A stretch of 64,000 bases of DNA from Caloramator australicus RC3 (GCF_000297115.1 NZ_CAKP01000065.1:25470-89469); one strand, 5' to 3'; counted from the stretch's first letter, positions 1 through 9,295 are shown. Numbers and translations: made by a program. The notes: generated by a model from the letters alone, not told the origin.

Positions 1-1
1 G

Positions 2-475
2 TTGCTTTTGGGTACTTTTGAAACCGAATATGCAATTATACCTCATGGTGGAGATTATATTACAGGAGTAGTTGCCCTAAAAGCAGAAAACTACGTTACT
101 CCATTTAAAGCTTTTTGCTTTGAAAACATTAATAATAATGGGTTTATAGAAGATGAATTTTATCTTTTTAAGACGAAAGATAATTTTGTAATTACAAGTG
201 CTATTAAAGTAAGCGAAGATGGAGAAGGAGTAATATGGAGATTATATAATTCTACGAATAAAAGAATAGAAAACGTTAATTTGCATTTTAACAATTTGTT
301 TTACAATATAGTCCAAGTCGTCAATTTAAGGGAACATGAAATTTTTGATAACAGGGTTAAGATAGAAGGCAGTAAAATTAACATAGATTATCTGAACAGC
401 AACGAAATTGTGACGTTAAAATTTATTATAAACAAGAATAACAAACAAATTTTGGAGGAGAAAACAAATGTGTGA
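2..475 (+). CDS. GH38 alpha-mannosidase, C-terminal fragment (5' end outside window)
   Basis: This is the last 157 residues of a larger protein whose start lies left of the window. The segment GTFETEYAIIPHGGD followed by KVSEDGEGVIWRLYN matches the end of the C-terminal beta-sandwich of GH38 alpha-mannosidases. The two complete GH38 proteins in this window carry equivalent blocks (MIFEYAVIPHN and KPSEDGQGLIIRLVN in the one at 15661). The catalytic domain is not visible, so substrate cannot be judged. The stop overlaps the next gene by 8 bases, indicating translational coupling with the C69 hydrolase and the HPr/enzyme I genes that follow. It is therefore the third GH38 gene in the window. Confidence 0.8.
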   Translation: MLLGTFETEYAIIPHGGDYITGVVALKAENYVTPFKAFCFENINNNGFIEDEFYLFKTKDNFVITSAIKVSEDGEGVIWRLYNSTNKRIENVNLHFNNLFYNIVQVVNLREHEIFDNRVKIEGSKINIDYLNSNEIVTLKFIINKNNKQILEEKTNV

Positions 476-1883
476 TAGTTTTGTTGTATTACCTGAATTT
501 ACTGAATACGATAGTATGATTTTGGCTAAAAATAGCGATAGACCAGAGTTTGATTGTCAACCATTAGTTTATAATTCACGACGAAAAAACAGTAAAGGAG
601 AGACACTTAAGCTTGCTTACGTTGAAATACCTGAAGCGGATATAACTTATGCAACAATAGGCTCATCGCCTTATTGGTGCTGGGGTTATGAAAAAGGCTT
701 TAATGAATTTGGCGTTGCCATAGCAAATGAAGCTATATTTACTAAAGATTTAAAGATAAATATTAAAAAAGCAAAAAAAGGAATGCACATAGAAAAAGGC
801 ATCATTGGAATGGAATTAATAAGATTAGGATTAGAAAGGGGACAGACTGCTAAAGAAGCATTAGAAATAATGACCTATTTAGTAGAAAAATATGGGCAAT
901 GGGGATCAGGAATACCAACGGTAGATCATATTGAAAACCCATATAATAATTCATATATTGTTTGTGATGGAAATGAGGCATGGATACTTGAAACCATAGG
1001 CAAAAATTGGGCAGCAAAAAAAGTTACGGATAGATTTTATGCAATATCTAATGAAATGAGTATTAGAACTAACTGGGATATTTCAAGTGAAAACATTATA
1101 AATGATGCAATTAATAATGGTTGGTGGGAAGAAGAAAATGGTGCATTTGACCTTGCCTTTGTATATACAGATTTTGAAAAACCATTGCAAGTATCCCATC
1201 TTAGAGTGCAAAGAATGAACTATTTGTTAAAAGAAGGAGTTAAAGAATTTGGAAAAATAAATTTAAAATGGATTAAAAAAATATTAAGAGACCATTATGA
1301 GGACACATTTCTTGAGGGACCCAAATTTAACGCGGCTCTCCCAGATTTTCTTAGTATTTGTATGCATTCTTCTCCTGCTAATTTTACTTGGGGAAATACT
1401 GCCTCATCTGCGATTTTTATTATTCCAAAAAACGAAAAACATTTACCCATCCTATGGTGGACACCACTAACTCCATGTACTGGATTATATATACCTATCT
1501 TTATAGATGGAGATGCAATTCCTGAAATTTTATCTAAGGCTGGGACATTTGGTAAAGCTAACATTGATCCTTCAAAGGTTCAAAAAGATGAGTATTTACA
1601 TAATTCGTATTGGTGGATTTTTAAGGAATTGCTTGATATTATTAAAGGCGATGAATTCGGAAGTAGGTTTAATATAAGGCAAAAAATAGTGAGAGAAGTA
1701 TTTGACAATCTAGAAAACCGATGGGAAATTGAATTAAGAAAAATTGAAAAAGAAGCAATTGAACTAAAGTTTAATGGCCAAAAAGAAAAAGCATCTAAAA
1801 TTCTTGCTGATTTTACTAAAACATGTGTTGAAGAAGCAATTCAAACAGTTAATAAAGTGAAAAAATTAATACTGGAAGTTTAA
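468..1883 (+). CDS. C69 family peptidase / secernin-type Ntn-hydrolase
   Basis: A 471-residue cytoplasmic protein starting MCDSFV. In the C69/secernin (PepD) group of Ntn-hydrolases, Cys2 becomes the N-terminal nucleophile after methionine removal or self-processing. Further family signs are LAKNSDRP near residues 20-27, the GYEKGFNEFGVAIANEA block near residues 75-91, and WILETIGKNWAAKKV near residues 170-185. Family members cleave dipeptides or other amide bonds; the substrate here is unknown. It overlaps the GH38 fragment by 8 bases and lies 40 bases before HPr. A role in trimming an amide-linked sugar or peptide is possible but speculative. Confidence 0.8.
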   Translation: MCDSFVVLPEFTEYDSMILAKNSDRPEFDCQPLVYNSRRKNSKGETLKLAYVEIPEADITYATIGSSPYWCWGYEKGFNEFGVAIANEAIFTKDLKINIKKAKKGMHIEKGIIGMELIRLGLERGQTAKEALEIMTYLVEKYGQWGSGIPTVDHIENPYNNSYIVCDGNEAWILETIGKNWAAKKVTDRFYAISNEMSIRTNWDISSENIINDAINNGWWEEENGAFDLAFVYTDFEKPLQVSHLRVQRMNYLLKEGVKEFGKINLKWIKKILRDHYEDTFLEGPKFNAALPDFLSICMHSSPANFTWGNTASSAIFIIPKNEKHLPILWWTPLTPCTGLYIPIFIDGDAIPEILSKAGTFGKANIDPSKVQKDEYLHNSYWWIFKELLDIIKGDEFGSRFNIRQKIVREVFDNLENRWEIELRKIEKEAIELKFNGQKEKASKILADFTKTCVEEAIQTVNKVKKLILEV

Positions 1884-1923
1884 CGCTAATAAGAAAATTG
1901 AATTATTGTAGAGGTGGTAAAAA

Positions 1924-2184
1924 ATGAAGAAAATAACTGTAAAAGTTAATAATCCTACAGGATTACATGCAAGGCCTGCAAGTTTATTAGTAAAAGAAGC
2001 AAGTAAATTCAAATCAAGCATTTTTTTGACAAAAAATAATAAAGATTTTAATGCTAAAAGCATTATAAATGTCATGGCGATGGGAGCAGTAAATGGTGAT
2101 GAAATAATTTTAAAGGTAGAAGGAGAAGATGAAGATATAGCCTTGATCTCTATTAAAAATTTTATTGAGGGTTTCGAGGAATGA
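1924..2184 (+). CDS. ptsH: HPr phosphocarrier protein
   Basis: An 86-residue HPr. The active-site loop TGLHARPA places the phosphorylated histidine at His15. The regulatory serine of Gram-positive HPr is present as Ser46 in NAKSIINVMAMG, so both the PEP-dependent (His) and HPr-kinase-dependent (Ser) phosphorylations are possible, unlike Crh, which lacks His15. The ribosome site GAGGTGG lies just upstream. It is followed 9 bases later by enzyme I, forming a ptsHI pair. Its position behind a GH38 gene suggests either a locus-specific PTS whose EII genes lie left of the window, or the general ptsHI of the cell. Confidence 0.93.
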   Translation: MKKITVKVNNPTGLHARPASLLVKEASKFKSSIFLTKNNKDFNAKSIINVMAMGAVNGDEIILKVEGEDEDIALISIKNFIEGFEE

Positions 2185-2193
2185 GGTGATTTA

Positions 2194-3813
2194 ATGTTCA
2201 AAGGGATTGCTGCATCAAACGGTATAGCTATAGGTAGAGCACACATTTATAAAAAGGATACTAATATTATTAGATATGAAGTTAAAGATTCTGAAAAGGA
2301 AATAAAAAGGTTAGAAGAAGCTATCGGAAAAGCAAAGGAAGAAATAATGCTACTGATTGAACATTCTGTAAAAAAAATAGGCAAACAAAGTGCTGATATT
2401 TTTGAAGCTCACCTAATGTTCCTTGAAGATGAGGAGTTTATAAATTCAATCAAAAATAAAATAAAAAACTATAATATTAATTCTGAATATGCAGTAAAAT
2501 CAGTCGCGGATGATTTTTCAAATATATTTTTAAATATTGACAATCAATATTTTAAAGAAAGAGCAATGGATATTAAAGATGTTGCTGATAGAATAATAAA
2601 TTTATTAAATGGGAGTAAAAAAAGTTCACTTTCTAATATAAAAGAAAGATGCATTTTAATTGCAGAAGACTTAACTCCTTCGGAAACAGTGCAGTTGGAT
2701 AAAAATTATATTCTAGGAATAGCGGTTAATCATGGAGGGAAGACATCCCACGCTGCGATAATTGCAAGGTCAATGGAAATTCCTGCAGTTGTTGGATTAG
2801 GGAATATAACAGAGCATGTAAAAGAAGGAGATTTAATTATTATTGATGGAAGAGAAGGCACATTAATAATAAACCCGAACGATGAAGAAGTAAAAAAATA
2901 TAAAGAAATTCAAAAGAACTTATTTGAAGAATACGATGAACTATTAAAATTTAAAGAAGTTAATATACTTGATAAAAACGGAAAAAGAATTGAAGTTGCA
3001 TCTAATATAAGTAGAAAAGATGAAGTAGATTTAGCACTTAAATATGGAGCAGATGGAATCGGATTATTTAGGAGTGAATTTTTGTATATGGGAAGAGAAA
3101 GTCTTCCCTTAGAAAATGAACAATTTGAAGCCTATAAATATGTTCTTGAAAAGATGCAAGGTAAACCAGTAATAATAAGAACCCTAGACATTGGAGGCGA
3201 TAAAAATATTTCTTATTTAGACATGGAGTATGAGCAAAATCCTTTCCTCGGATTAAGAGCTATTAGACTGTGTTTGGCAAGAAAGGACATTTTTAAAACA
3301 CAATTAAGGGCGCTATTAAGGGCATCCAAATATGGGAGGCTAAGAATTATGTTTCCTATGATTTCGGGATTAGAAGAGCTATTAGAGGTTAAAAATATAT
3401 TAAATGAAACTGAAGAAGAATTAAAAACTGAGGGTATCGATGTAGGAAAGTATGAGATTGGAATAATGATAGAAACTCCTTCGGCGGCCATTATATCTGA
3501 CATATTAGCAAAGGAAGTTGATTTTTTCAGCATTGGAACCAACGATTTAATACAATATACATTAGCAGTAGATAGAATGAATAAAAATGTTTCATATTTG
3601 TATAATCCTTCCCATGAGGCCATTTTAAGACTTATAAAAAAGATAATTGACAATGCCCATAATGAAGGAATATGGGTAGGTATGTGTGGGGAAATGGCAT
3701 CGGATTTATCAATGGCAAAAAGATTAATTGAGATGGGATTGGACGAATTTAGTGTTTCTCCTTCTTTGATACTCAAGTTAAAAAAGGAATTAGATAAAAT
3801 AGTAAATTTTTAA
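2194..3813 (+). CDS. ptsI: PTS enzyme I (PEP-protein phosphotransferase)
   Basis: A 539-residue enzyme I, slightly shorter than the usual 570-575. It transfers phosphate from PEP to HPr. Domains in order: an N-terminal HPr-binding helical domain, the phosphohistidine swivel domain with GGKTSHAAIIARS (His186), and a PEP-binding TIM barrel with DGIGLFRSEFLYM, RTLDIGGDK, FSIGTNDLIQYTLAVDR and GMCGEMASD (Cys498). All key residues are present. The ATG has a GAGGTGA site that overlaps the end of ptsH. A rho-independent terminator directly follows at 3833. Confidence 0.95.
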   Translation: MFKGIAASNGIAIGRAHIYKKDTNIIRYEVKDSEKEIKRLEEAIGKAKEEIMLLIEHSVKKIGKQSADIFEAHLMFLEDEEFINSIKNKIKNYNINSEYAVKSVADDFSNIFLNIDNQYFKERAMDIKDVADRIINLLNGSKKSSLSNIKERCILIAEDLTPSETVQLDKNYILGIAVNHGGKTSHAAIIARSMEIPAVVGLGNITEHVKEGDLIIIDGREGTLIINPNDEEVKKYKEIQKNLFEEYDELLKFKEVNILDKNGKRIEVASNISRKDEVDLALKYGADGIGLFRSEFLYMGRESLPLENEQFEAYKYVLEKMQGKPVIIRTLDIGGDKNISYLDMEYEQNPFLGLRAIRLCLARKDIFKTQLRALLRASKYGRLRIMFPMISGLEELLEVKNILNETEEELKTEGIDVGKYEIGIMIETPSAAIISDILAKEVDFFSIGTNDLIQYTLAVDRMNKNVSYLYNPSHEAILRLIKKIIDNAHNEGIWVGMCGEMASDLSMAKRLIEMGLDEFSVSPSLILKLKKELDKIVNF

Positions 3814-3832
3814 ATAAGAGTGTATCTATTTT

Positions 3833-3862
3833 AGAGGTTGAAGTTTCAACCTCTTTATTTTA
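3833..3862 (+). terminator. Rho-independent terminator after ptsHI
   Basis: Perfect 10-bp stem AGAGGTTGAA / TTCAACCTCT (3833-3842 and 3845-3854) followed by a T-rich tail. It closes the GH38-C69-ptsHI transcription unit. Confidence 0.85.
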
Positions 3863-3902
3863 TTATGTTTAATATGAAAAACTTTAATAGGAGGAAAAAG
3901 AA

Positions 3903-4541
3903 TTGTTTAAGGCAGTTTTATTTGATCTTGATGGAACTTTAATCGATACAAACAATCTGATTTTAGAGTCATATAAGTATACATTTAAAAAGCATTTAGA
4001 TTATATTCCTGATGATAAAGAAATAGTAAAATATTTTGGAGAGCCTTTAAAGATTACCTTATCTAGATTTGATAGTAAAAGATTTGAAGAAATGTATAGG
4101 ACATATATAGAATACAATGAATTAAACCATGACAGCATGGTTAAAGAGATGGACTATGCAAGGGAAACTTTAGAGGAGCTAAAAAGAAGAGGAATACTCC
4201 TTGGTGTTGTAACATCTAAAAGAAGGGTTATGGCAGAAAGGGGCCTTAGACTATTTAATCTTTTGAATTATTTAGATATTGTAATTACCCCGGAGGATAC
4301 GGAAAAGCACAAACCAGATCCAGAACCTATTTTAAAGGCATGTGAAAAGCTGAGGCTTGAGCCAAAGGATGTGTTGTTCGTTGGTGATTCCCATTTTGAT
4401 ATCCTTTGTGGGAAAAATGCCAGCACAAAAACATGCCTTGTAAAATATACGATGCTAGACTTAGAAGAGCTTCTAAAATTCGAGCCGGATTTTGTAATAG
4501 AAGATTTGAGGGACATTTTGGAATTTTTTAAGGCACCCTAA
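3903..4541 (+). CDS. ppaX: HAD hydrolase, PpaX-like pyrophosphatase
   Basis: A 212-residue HAD-superfamily phosphatase. Motif I is FDLDGTLIDT (residues 7-16), motif II is VTSKRR, motif III/IV is KHKPDPEP and FVGDSHFDILCGKNA. The C-terminal block LVKYTMLDLEELLKFEPDFVIEDLRD resembles Bacillus PpaX, which hydrolyses the pyrophosphate released when HPr kinase/phosphorylase dephosphorylates HPr(Ser-P); phosphoglycolate phosphatase is the alternative. The start is TTG with a GGAGG site 10 bases upstream. It sits just behind ptsHI but after a terminator, so it is probably a separate unit; the functional link to HPr(Ser-P) is inferred. Confidence 0.75.
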   Translation: MFKAVLFDLDGTLIDTNNLILESYKYTFKKHLDYIPDDKEIVKYFGEPLKITLSRFDSKRFEEMYRTYIEYNELNHDSMVKEMDYARETLEELKRRGILLGVVTSKRRVMAERGLRLFNLLNYLDIVITPEDTEKHKPDPEPILKACEKLRLEPKDVLFVGDSHFDILCGKNASTKTCLVKYTMLDLEELLKFEPDFVIEDLRDILEFFKAP

Positions 4542-4555
4542 GGGTGCCTTAAAAA
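4525..4555. terminator. Palindrome between convergent genes, possible terminator
   Basis: A 15-bp perfect inverted repeat (TTTTTAAGGCACCCT / AGGGTGCCTTAAAAA) around a single central base. It overlaps the stop of the HAD gene and lies before the stop of the convergent permease. Both arms end in A/T runs, so it could act in both directions, although neither strand shows a separate downstream U-tract. Confidence 0.6.
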
Positions 4556-4563
4556 TATACGAA

Positions 4564-5907
4564 CTATATTAAGAATAGTGATAATATGAAAACTGTAATT
4601 ATTGTAACGATACCCATCAAAAGCGTTGCAATAGTTTGTGTTTTATATGCCGTCTTTACATCCATACCTCCAAATTGTGAAACTACCCAGAAGTAGCTGT
4701 CATTTGCATGGCTAACGGTCATAGCACCTGCACCTATTGCCATAACTACTAAGGCTTTAGCTATATCAGAAGTAAAACCTAAGGATGGCAATAGAGGAAG
4801 CATAAGAGCCGAGGTAGTTAATAATGAAACAGTTGAAGAACCCTGCGCTGTTTTAATAGCTGCTGCGATGATGAAAGGCAGGAAGATACCAAGATTTAGA
4901 CTTGATAGTGCTTGGCCTAAGTAATCTCCAACCTTTATCTCCTTTATTACATTCCCTAATGATCCGCCTGCTGCAGTTATTATAAGTATTATAGCTGAAT
5001 CTTTCATCGCCTCTCCTATCCAGGAATTTAGTGTTTCGGAATTTAAATTTGGTAAAAGTAAAAATGCAAATAACATACCTATCAAGAGTGCATTTACAGG
5101 TGTTCCTAAAAATATAAAAAGTTTAAAGATAAAACCCTGTCCAAATGGTTCACCAGGGAATTTTGCAATCGAACCAAGAGCCATTAAAACTATTGGGACA
5201 ACAATTGGGGCAAATGATTTCCAAGCACTTGGTAATGTTCCGTATTTTTTAAGAACCTCTTCATAACTTACATTTTCGTTAAAATTAGATTCATACTTAG
5301 CTGCAACTTTATTAGCGAATATATTTCCAGCTATCATTGCAGGGATTGCAACAAGCATACCAATAAGTATTACAAGCAATAGATTATCAAGCTTTAAATT
5401 TGAAGCAGCGGCGATAGGACCTGGAGTTGGTGGGACCAAAACATGGGTTGCGTAAAGGCCTGTTGAAAGTGCTATAGACATTGCAACAAGGGATGTTTTG
5501 GTTTTCTTAGCTAAAGCTTTATTCAACGACGAAAGAATTACAAATCCGCTATCGCAGAAGACGGGGATAGATACTATATAGCCAATTATGCTCATCGCTA
5601 ATGTAGGTCGCTTTTCACCAACAAGTTTTATAATCGTCTCGGCCATTTTAATTGCTGCCCCTGATTTTTCAAGAATGGTCCCAATAATAACGCCGGCAAT
5701 GATTACTATTCCTATGTTGGTTAGTGTGTTGCCAAATCCTTGGGTTATAATTCCTGCGATTTTGTCCGAAGGCATAAATGCGGCAAATGCCAATAGGTAT
5801 GAAGCAAGGATTAAAGCAAGAAACGGATTTAGCTTAAATTTTGCTGTTGCTATTACTATAAATAGGATGGCAAGGAATAAAATAAGAATTAAATACGGAC
5901 CTGACAT
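4564..5907 (-). CDS. GntP family permease (gluconate/glycerate-type H+ symporter)
   Basis: A 447-residue integral membrane protein of the GntP family with roughly a dozen hydrophobic segments. Family signs are ILEKSGAAIKMAETI near residues 80-94, PVFCDSGFVIL near 115, THVLVPPTPGPIAAA near 155-169, and AIKTAQGSSTVSLLTTSALM near 345-365. GntP members import sugar acids. The adjacent glycerate kinase in the same leftward operon makes D-glycerate the likeliest substrate here, with gluconate or another hydroxy acid as alternatives. It is the last gene of the operon that starts with the LacI-type regulator at 9182. Confidence 0.85.
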   Translation of the reverse strand: MSGPYLILILFLAILFIVIATAKFKLNPFLALILASYLLAFAAFMPSDKIAGIITQGFGNTLTNIGIVIIAGVIIGTILEKSGAAIKMAETIIKLVGEKRPTLAMSIIGYIVSIPVFCDSGFVILSSLNKALAKKTKTSLVAMSIALSTGLYATHVLVPPTPGPIAAASNLKLDNLLLVILIGMLVAIPAMIAGNIFANKVAAKYESNFNENVSYEEVLKKYGTLPSAWKSFAPIVVPIVLMALGSIAKFPGEPFGQGFIFKLFIFLGTPVNALLIGMLFAFLLLPNLNSETLNSWIGEAMKDSAIILIITAAGGSLGNVIKEIKVGDYLGQALSSLNLGIFLPFIIAAAIKTAQGSSTVSLLTTSALMLPLLPSLGFTSDIAKALVVMAIGAGAMTVSHANDSYFWVVSQFGGMDVKTAYKTQTIATLLMGIVTIITVFILSLFLI

Positions 5908-5923
5908 AAAACCCCCCCTTATT

Positions 5924-7060
5924 TTATAAAGCCTTAATGGCTTTAATTAACCTAAAAATTCTTTCAGAAGAGTTTTCTAATAGTACTGATGAGTTTACAA
6001 TTGCGTCATTTAAAGACATTGGTTTATCTAATACAGAAAACACGCTACTAACTCCAATTTCATATAGATTTTCAACATCTTCAACCGTTCCTGCAATTAT
6101 GATTAATGGCTTATTGTATTTTTTACAAAGTTTTGCGATACCGCATATTGTTTTTCCAAAGGCGGTTTGATTGTCTATTTTCCCTTCACCGGAGATTACA
6201 ATATCAGCATCTATAATTTTATCCTCGAGCTTTAAAGTATCTATAACGATGTCTATTCCACTTCTCAGGCTTGCGTTTAAGAAGGCTAAAAGCCCTGCAC
6301 CAAGTCCACCTGCGGCACCGGAACCTGGGATATCGATTATTTTTTTGTTAAAATGATTTTCCAATAAAGTCCCGTAATGTTTAAGATTTTTATCTAAAAT
6401 TTCAACCATTTCTTTAGTCGCACCCTTTTGTGGACCGTAAACTTTAGAAGCACCATTTTCACCTATTAAAGGATTAGTAACATCACAGGCTACAATGAAG
6501 GTGGATTCATATATTCTTTTATCTAAATTATATGTATCAATGTAATTAATCTTTCCAAGTTCTCCACCGCCATGTCCAATTTCTTTTCCATTACTATCAA
6601 AAAATTTAACACCAAGGGCCATAGCCATTCCTGCACCGCCATCATTCGTTGCACTGCCGCCAATTCCTATAATAAATTTTCTACATCCCCTATCAAGTGC
6701 ATCCCTAATTAGCTGCCCTGTTCCGTAGGTGGTTGTTATCATAGGATTTTTTTCATCCTCTTTAAGGAGGTAAAGCCCTGAAGCTGACGCCATCTCAATG
6801 ACGGCAGTCTCACCATCTCCTAAAATGCCATAAAAACTTTCTATATTTCTAAAAAGGGGATCCTTAACAATAGTTTTAATAATTTTCCCACAAGTTGCAT
6901 CGACTAAAGACTGGCAGGTTCCTTCACCGCCGTCAGCCATCGGAATTTTATAAATTTCAGCTTTAGGAAAGACCTTTAATATTCCTCTTTCAATACATCC
7001 TGCAACTTCAAGGGCCGAAAGGCTTCCTTTAAATTTATCTGGAGCTATAAGTATTTTCAT
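5924..7060 (-). CDS. Glycerate kinase (GlxK/GarK type)
   Basis: A 378-residue type-1 glycerate kinase that phosphorylates D-glycerate with ATP. Seen: MKILIAPDKFKGSLSALEVA at the N-terminus, KIPMADGGEGT near residue 40, GIGGSATNDGGAGMAMALG near 130-150, and PGSGAAGGLGAGL near 250-265, all typical of the family. The ATG at 7060 is preferred to a GTG 9 bases earlier because an AGGTG site overlapping the upstream gene's stop is correctly spaced for it. It lies between the oxidoreductase and the GntP permease. Supplying glycerate to glycolysis fits the divergent GH13_18 phosphorylase, a family whose members can release glycerate. Confidence 0.92.
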   Translation of the reverse strand: MKILIAPDKFKGSLSALEVAGCIERGILKVFPKAEIYKIPMADGGEGTCQSLVDATCGKIIKTIVKDPLFRNIESFYGILGDGETAVIEMASASGLYLLKEDEKNPMITTTYGTGQLIRDALDRGCRKFIIGIGGSATNDGGAGMAMALGVKFFDSNGKEIGHGGGELGKINYIDTYNLDKRIYESTFIVACDVTNPLIGENGASKVYGPQKGATKEMVEILDKNLKHYGTLLENHFNKKIIDIPGSGAAGGLGAGLLAFLNASLRSGIDIVIDTLKLEDKIIDADIVISGEGKIDNQTAFGKTICGIAKLCKKYNKPLIIIAGTVEDVENLYEIGVSSVFSVLDKPMSLNDAIVNSSVLLENSSERIFRLIKAIKAL

Positions 7061-7069
7061 ACCAATCAC

Positions 7070-8152
7070 CTACTCAAAATATACTGGTTTATTAGTTTTT
7101 GAAGATTCATAAATCGCGTCGATTATTCTTGAAACCACAAGAACCTCCTCAGGCTTAACGTATGGTTCTTTGTTGTTTATAATTGCATCAATCCAAAGTC
7201 TTGTTTCCATTTCAGCTGCAGTTTCATTCCTTCCTTTATAAAACGCAACAGTTCCTTCATCAAGGGCAGGTTTTAGAGTATAAAGCTGTCCATTTTTCTC
7301 ACCGTTAATTCTTAATCCGTCCATCATATCAGCACCAGCCCTAGTGCCGCAGAGGGTAACCTTCGCTTCACCTTCCTGCAATGTATTTAATGCCCAGCTG
7401 CATTCAAGATTAATTGTTGCCCCATTTTTCATGGTAATCATAGCAAAGGCTGACTCTTCAACTTCAAAATTTTTCCCCTTCCAGCTTCCCCATACGTTGA
7501 AGGACTCTTCATTTTCGCTAATTTTGTTATATACATTTCCTACTACGTATTTTACTTCGTAATTCCCCATAAACCAAAGGACAAGGTCAAGGGCATGGAC
7601 ACCAATATCTATTAAGGCTCCTCCGCCTTGGGATTCTTTGTTTAAAAATTCCCCCCAAACAGGGACAGCTCGTCTCCTTACTGCATGGGCCTTCGCATAA
7701 TATATTTCTCCAAGCTCCCCATTTTTGCATAATTGATATAGGTATTGGGAATCCGGTCTAAATCTATTTTGAAGGGCTATTGTAAGTTTCTTCCCTGATT
7801 TCTTTGAAGCTTCAATCATTTTAGCTGCCTCAATTGAATTTATTGCCATCGGCTTTTCAACTAAAACGTGTTTTCCTGATAATAGAGCATCGATTGTAAT
7901 AGTGGAGTGGGACTTATTTGAAGTTAAGACGTATACAACATCAATTGATTTATCCTCTAAAAGTTCTCTGTAATCGGAACACACTTTGGATTTTTCTGAA
8001 CCAAATTCCTTTGCAGCAATGTAAGCTTTATCGATATTTCTATTGCAAAAGCCGACTATTTCAACATTATCGAGCTTTCTAAGTGCGGGAAGGTGCTTAT
8101 TAAACGCGATTCCTCCACAGCCTATTATTCCAACCCTAACTTTTTCACCCAC
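7070..8152 (-). CDS. Gfo/Idh/MocA family NAD(P)-dependent oxidoreductase
   Basis: A 360-residue sugar or polyol dehydrogenase-like protein. The Rossmann motif VGIIGCGGIA is at residues 7-16 and the conserved EKPMAIN motif near residue 98. The C-terminal domain contains LIDIGVHALDLVLWFMG, where the histidine is the usual catalytic position. The GGGGG-type ribosome site is 13 bases after the regulator gene stop. Substrate unknown; members of this family act on glucose, inositol or glycosides, and oxidoreductases of this family occur in glycoside-phosphorylase loci such as E. coli ycj (from memory). Confidence 0.85.
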   Translation of the reverse strand: MGEKVRVGIIGCGGIAFNKHLPALRKLDNVEIVGFCNRNIDKAYIAAKEFGSEKSKVCSDYRELLEDKSIDVVYVLTSNKSHSTITIDALLSGKHVLVEKPMAINSIEAAKMIEASKKSGKKLTIALQNRFRPDSQYLYQLCKNGELGEIYYAKAHAVRRRAVPVWGEFLNKESQGGGALIDIGVHALDLVLWFMGNYEVKYVVGNVYNKISENEESFNVWGSWKGKNFEVEESAFAMITMKNGATINLECSWALNTLQEGEAKVTLCGTRAGADMMDGLRINGEKNGQLYTLKPALDEGTVAFYKGRNETAAEMETRLWIDAIINNKEPYVKPEEVLVVSRIIDAIYESSKTNKPVYFE

Positions 8153-8165
8153 TAAAATACCCCCT

Positions 8166-9182
8166 TTAAATTAAGCTTTTGCATGATTTTCTCTTAATAA
8201 ATTTAGTATCTAATATAGTTCTTTTTTCTGTTGGAATTCCCTCAATCAAATCAAATAATTTTCTTGTTCCAATAATTCCAAGGTCTTTAATTGGAACATC
8301 GATTGTTGTCAATTGAGGCGATAATATCTGCGAAATTTCATAGTTATTGTGGCCTATTACAGAAATATCATCAGGAATTTTTAAGTTAAGTTCCTGGCAA
8401 GCACGATAAACTCCAACAGCCTTTGAATCATCGCTGACAAAAACTGCCGTTGGCGGATTAGGATTTTTTAATATTTCCTTGGCAGCTAAATATGCCTCCT
8501 TTATTGAAGAACCTCCATCCTTAATTATTGAATAATCAACAGGAATTGCAGCTTCCTTATGGGCTTCAATATATCCGCTTAATCTATCCTGACTTACAAC
8601 ATATTTTAAAGGGCCGTGTATGAAGGCAATTCTATTGTGACCCAATTTAAACAAATATTCAACAGCTTCCTTTGAATCTGCAAAATTATCGGTATCGACT
8701 GAGTAAATTTCATTGGCAATTCTTTCATTTGTATATCTCCCCAGTAATACAAAAGGAAATTTCATTTCATATAATTTTTCAATTAAAGGATCATTAACTT
8801 TAGAGCTTAAAATTATAATTCCCTGTATCACTTTACTTTCGATCATAGATATACATTTTTTAATCTCTTGATTCTCATCCTTTGAAGTATTTAAAACGAT
8901 TTCATAATCCTTTTTATCAGCAACTTCTCCGATGGATTGCAAAATTAATGGTAAAAACGCCTCGTTTGAAAACCTCGTTAAAGAAACAATGCCAATTGCA
9001 GGAAAGGCGGTAGCAGTAAGACTTTGAGCGATTTTATTGGGTTTAAAATTTAGTTTGTTTATTGCATCCAAAACTCTTTTTCTGGTATTTGGATTAACAT
9101 TTGGAGCATTATTAATAACCCTTGACACTGTCGATATAGAAACGTTTGCAAGTTTTGCAACATCCTTAATAGTAGCTGGCAT
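8166..9182 (-). CDS. LacI family transcriptional regulator
   Basis: A 338-residue LacI/PurR-type repressor. The N-terminal HTH and hinge read TIKDVAKLANVSISTVSRVI followed by the minor-groove helix region NKLNFKPNKIAQSL. A periplasmic-binding-protein-like effector domain follows, with DNFADSKEAVEYLFKLGHNRIAFI near residues 170-195. It is the first gene of the leftward glycerate operon and faces the GH13_18 operon. Two LacI-type operator candidates lie in the shared intergenic region (9280 and 9424), so it probably controls both directions, possibly with glycerate or a glycoside as inducer. Confidence 0.9.
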   Translation of the reverse strand: MPATIKDVAKLANVSISTVSRVINNAPNVNPNTRKRVLDAINKLNFKPNKIAQSLTATAFPAIGIVSLTRFSNEAFLPLILQSIGEVADKKDYEIVLNTSKDENQEIKKCISMIESKVIQGIIILSSKVNDPLIEKLYEMKFPFVLLGRYTNERIANEIYSVDTDNFADSKEAVEYLFKLGHNRIAFIHGPLKYVVSQDRLSGYIEAHKEAAIPVDYSIIKDGGSSIKEAYLAAKEILKNPNPPTAVFVSDDSKAVGVYRACQELNLKIPDDISVIGHNNYEISQILSPQLTTIDVPIKDLGIIGTRKLFDLIEGIPTEKRTILDTKFIKRKSCKSLI

Positions 9183-9244
9183 TTTACTACCCCCATCATA
9201 TAATTATTAGTATATTTTAACTTTTATGTTATTAGCTTAAATTA

Positions 9245-9274
9245 ATTATATCACTTTAATAATACAAGTAACAA
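9245..9274 (-). promoter_or_regulatory. Sigma-A promoter for the leftward LacI-glycerate operon
   Basis: On the minus strand TTGTTA (9269-9274) and TATAAT (9245-9250) are separated by 18 bp. The operator-like palindrome at 9280 lies just upstream of this -35. Confidence 0.5.
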
Positions 9275-9279
9275 TACAT

Positions 9280-9295
9280 ATGAAAACATTTTCAT
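9280..9295. promoter_or_regulatory. LacI/cre-type operator 1
   Basis: ATGAAAACATTTTCAT is a 16-bp near-perfect palindrome. It fits the catabolite-responsive-element consensus TGWAANCGNTNWCA except that the central CG is CA. It lies next to the leftward promoter, so it could serve the local LacI regulator or CcpA. Confidence 0.55.

Noticed and set aside
3213..3776. Open frame of 187 codons on the minus strand
   Set aside because: Antisense to the conserved PEP-binding domain of enzyme I; no ribosome site or recognisable motif.
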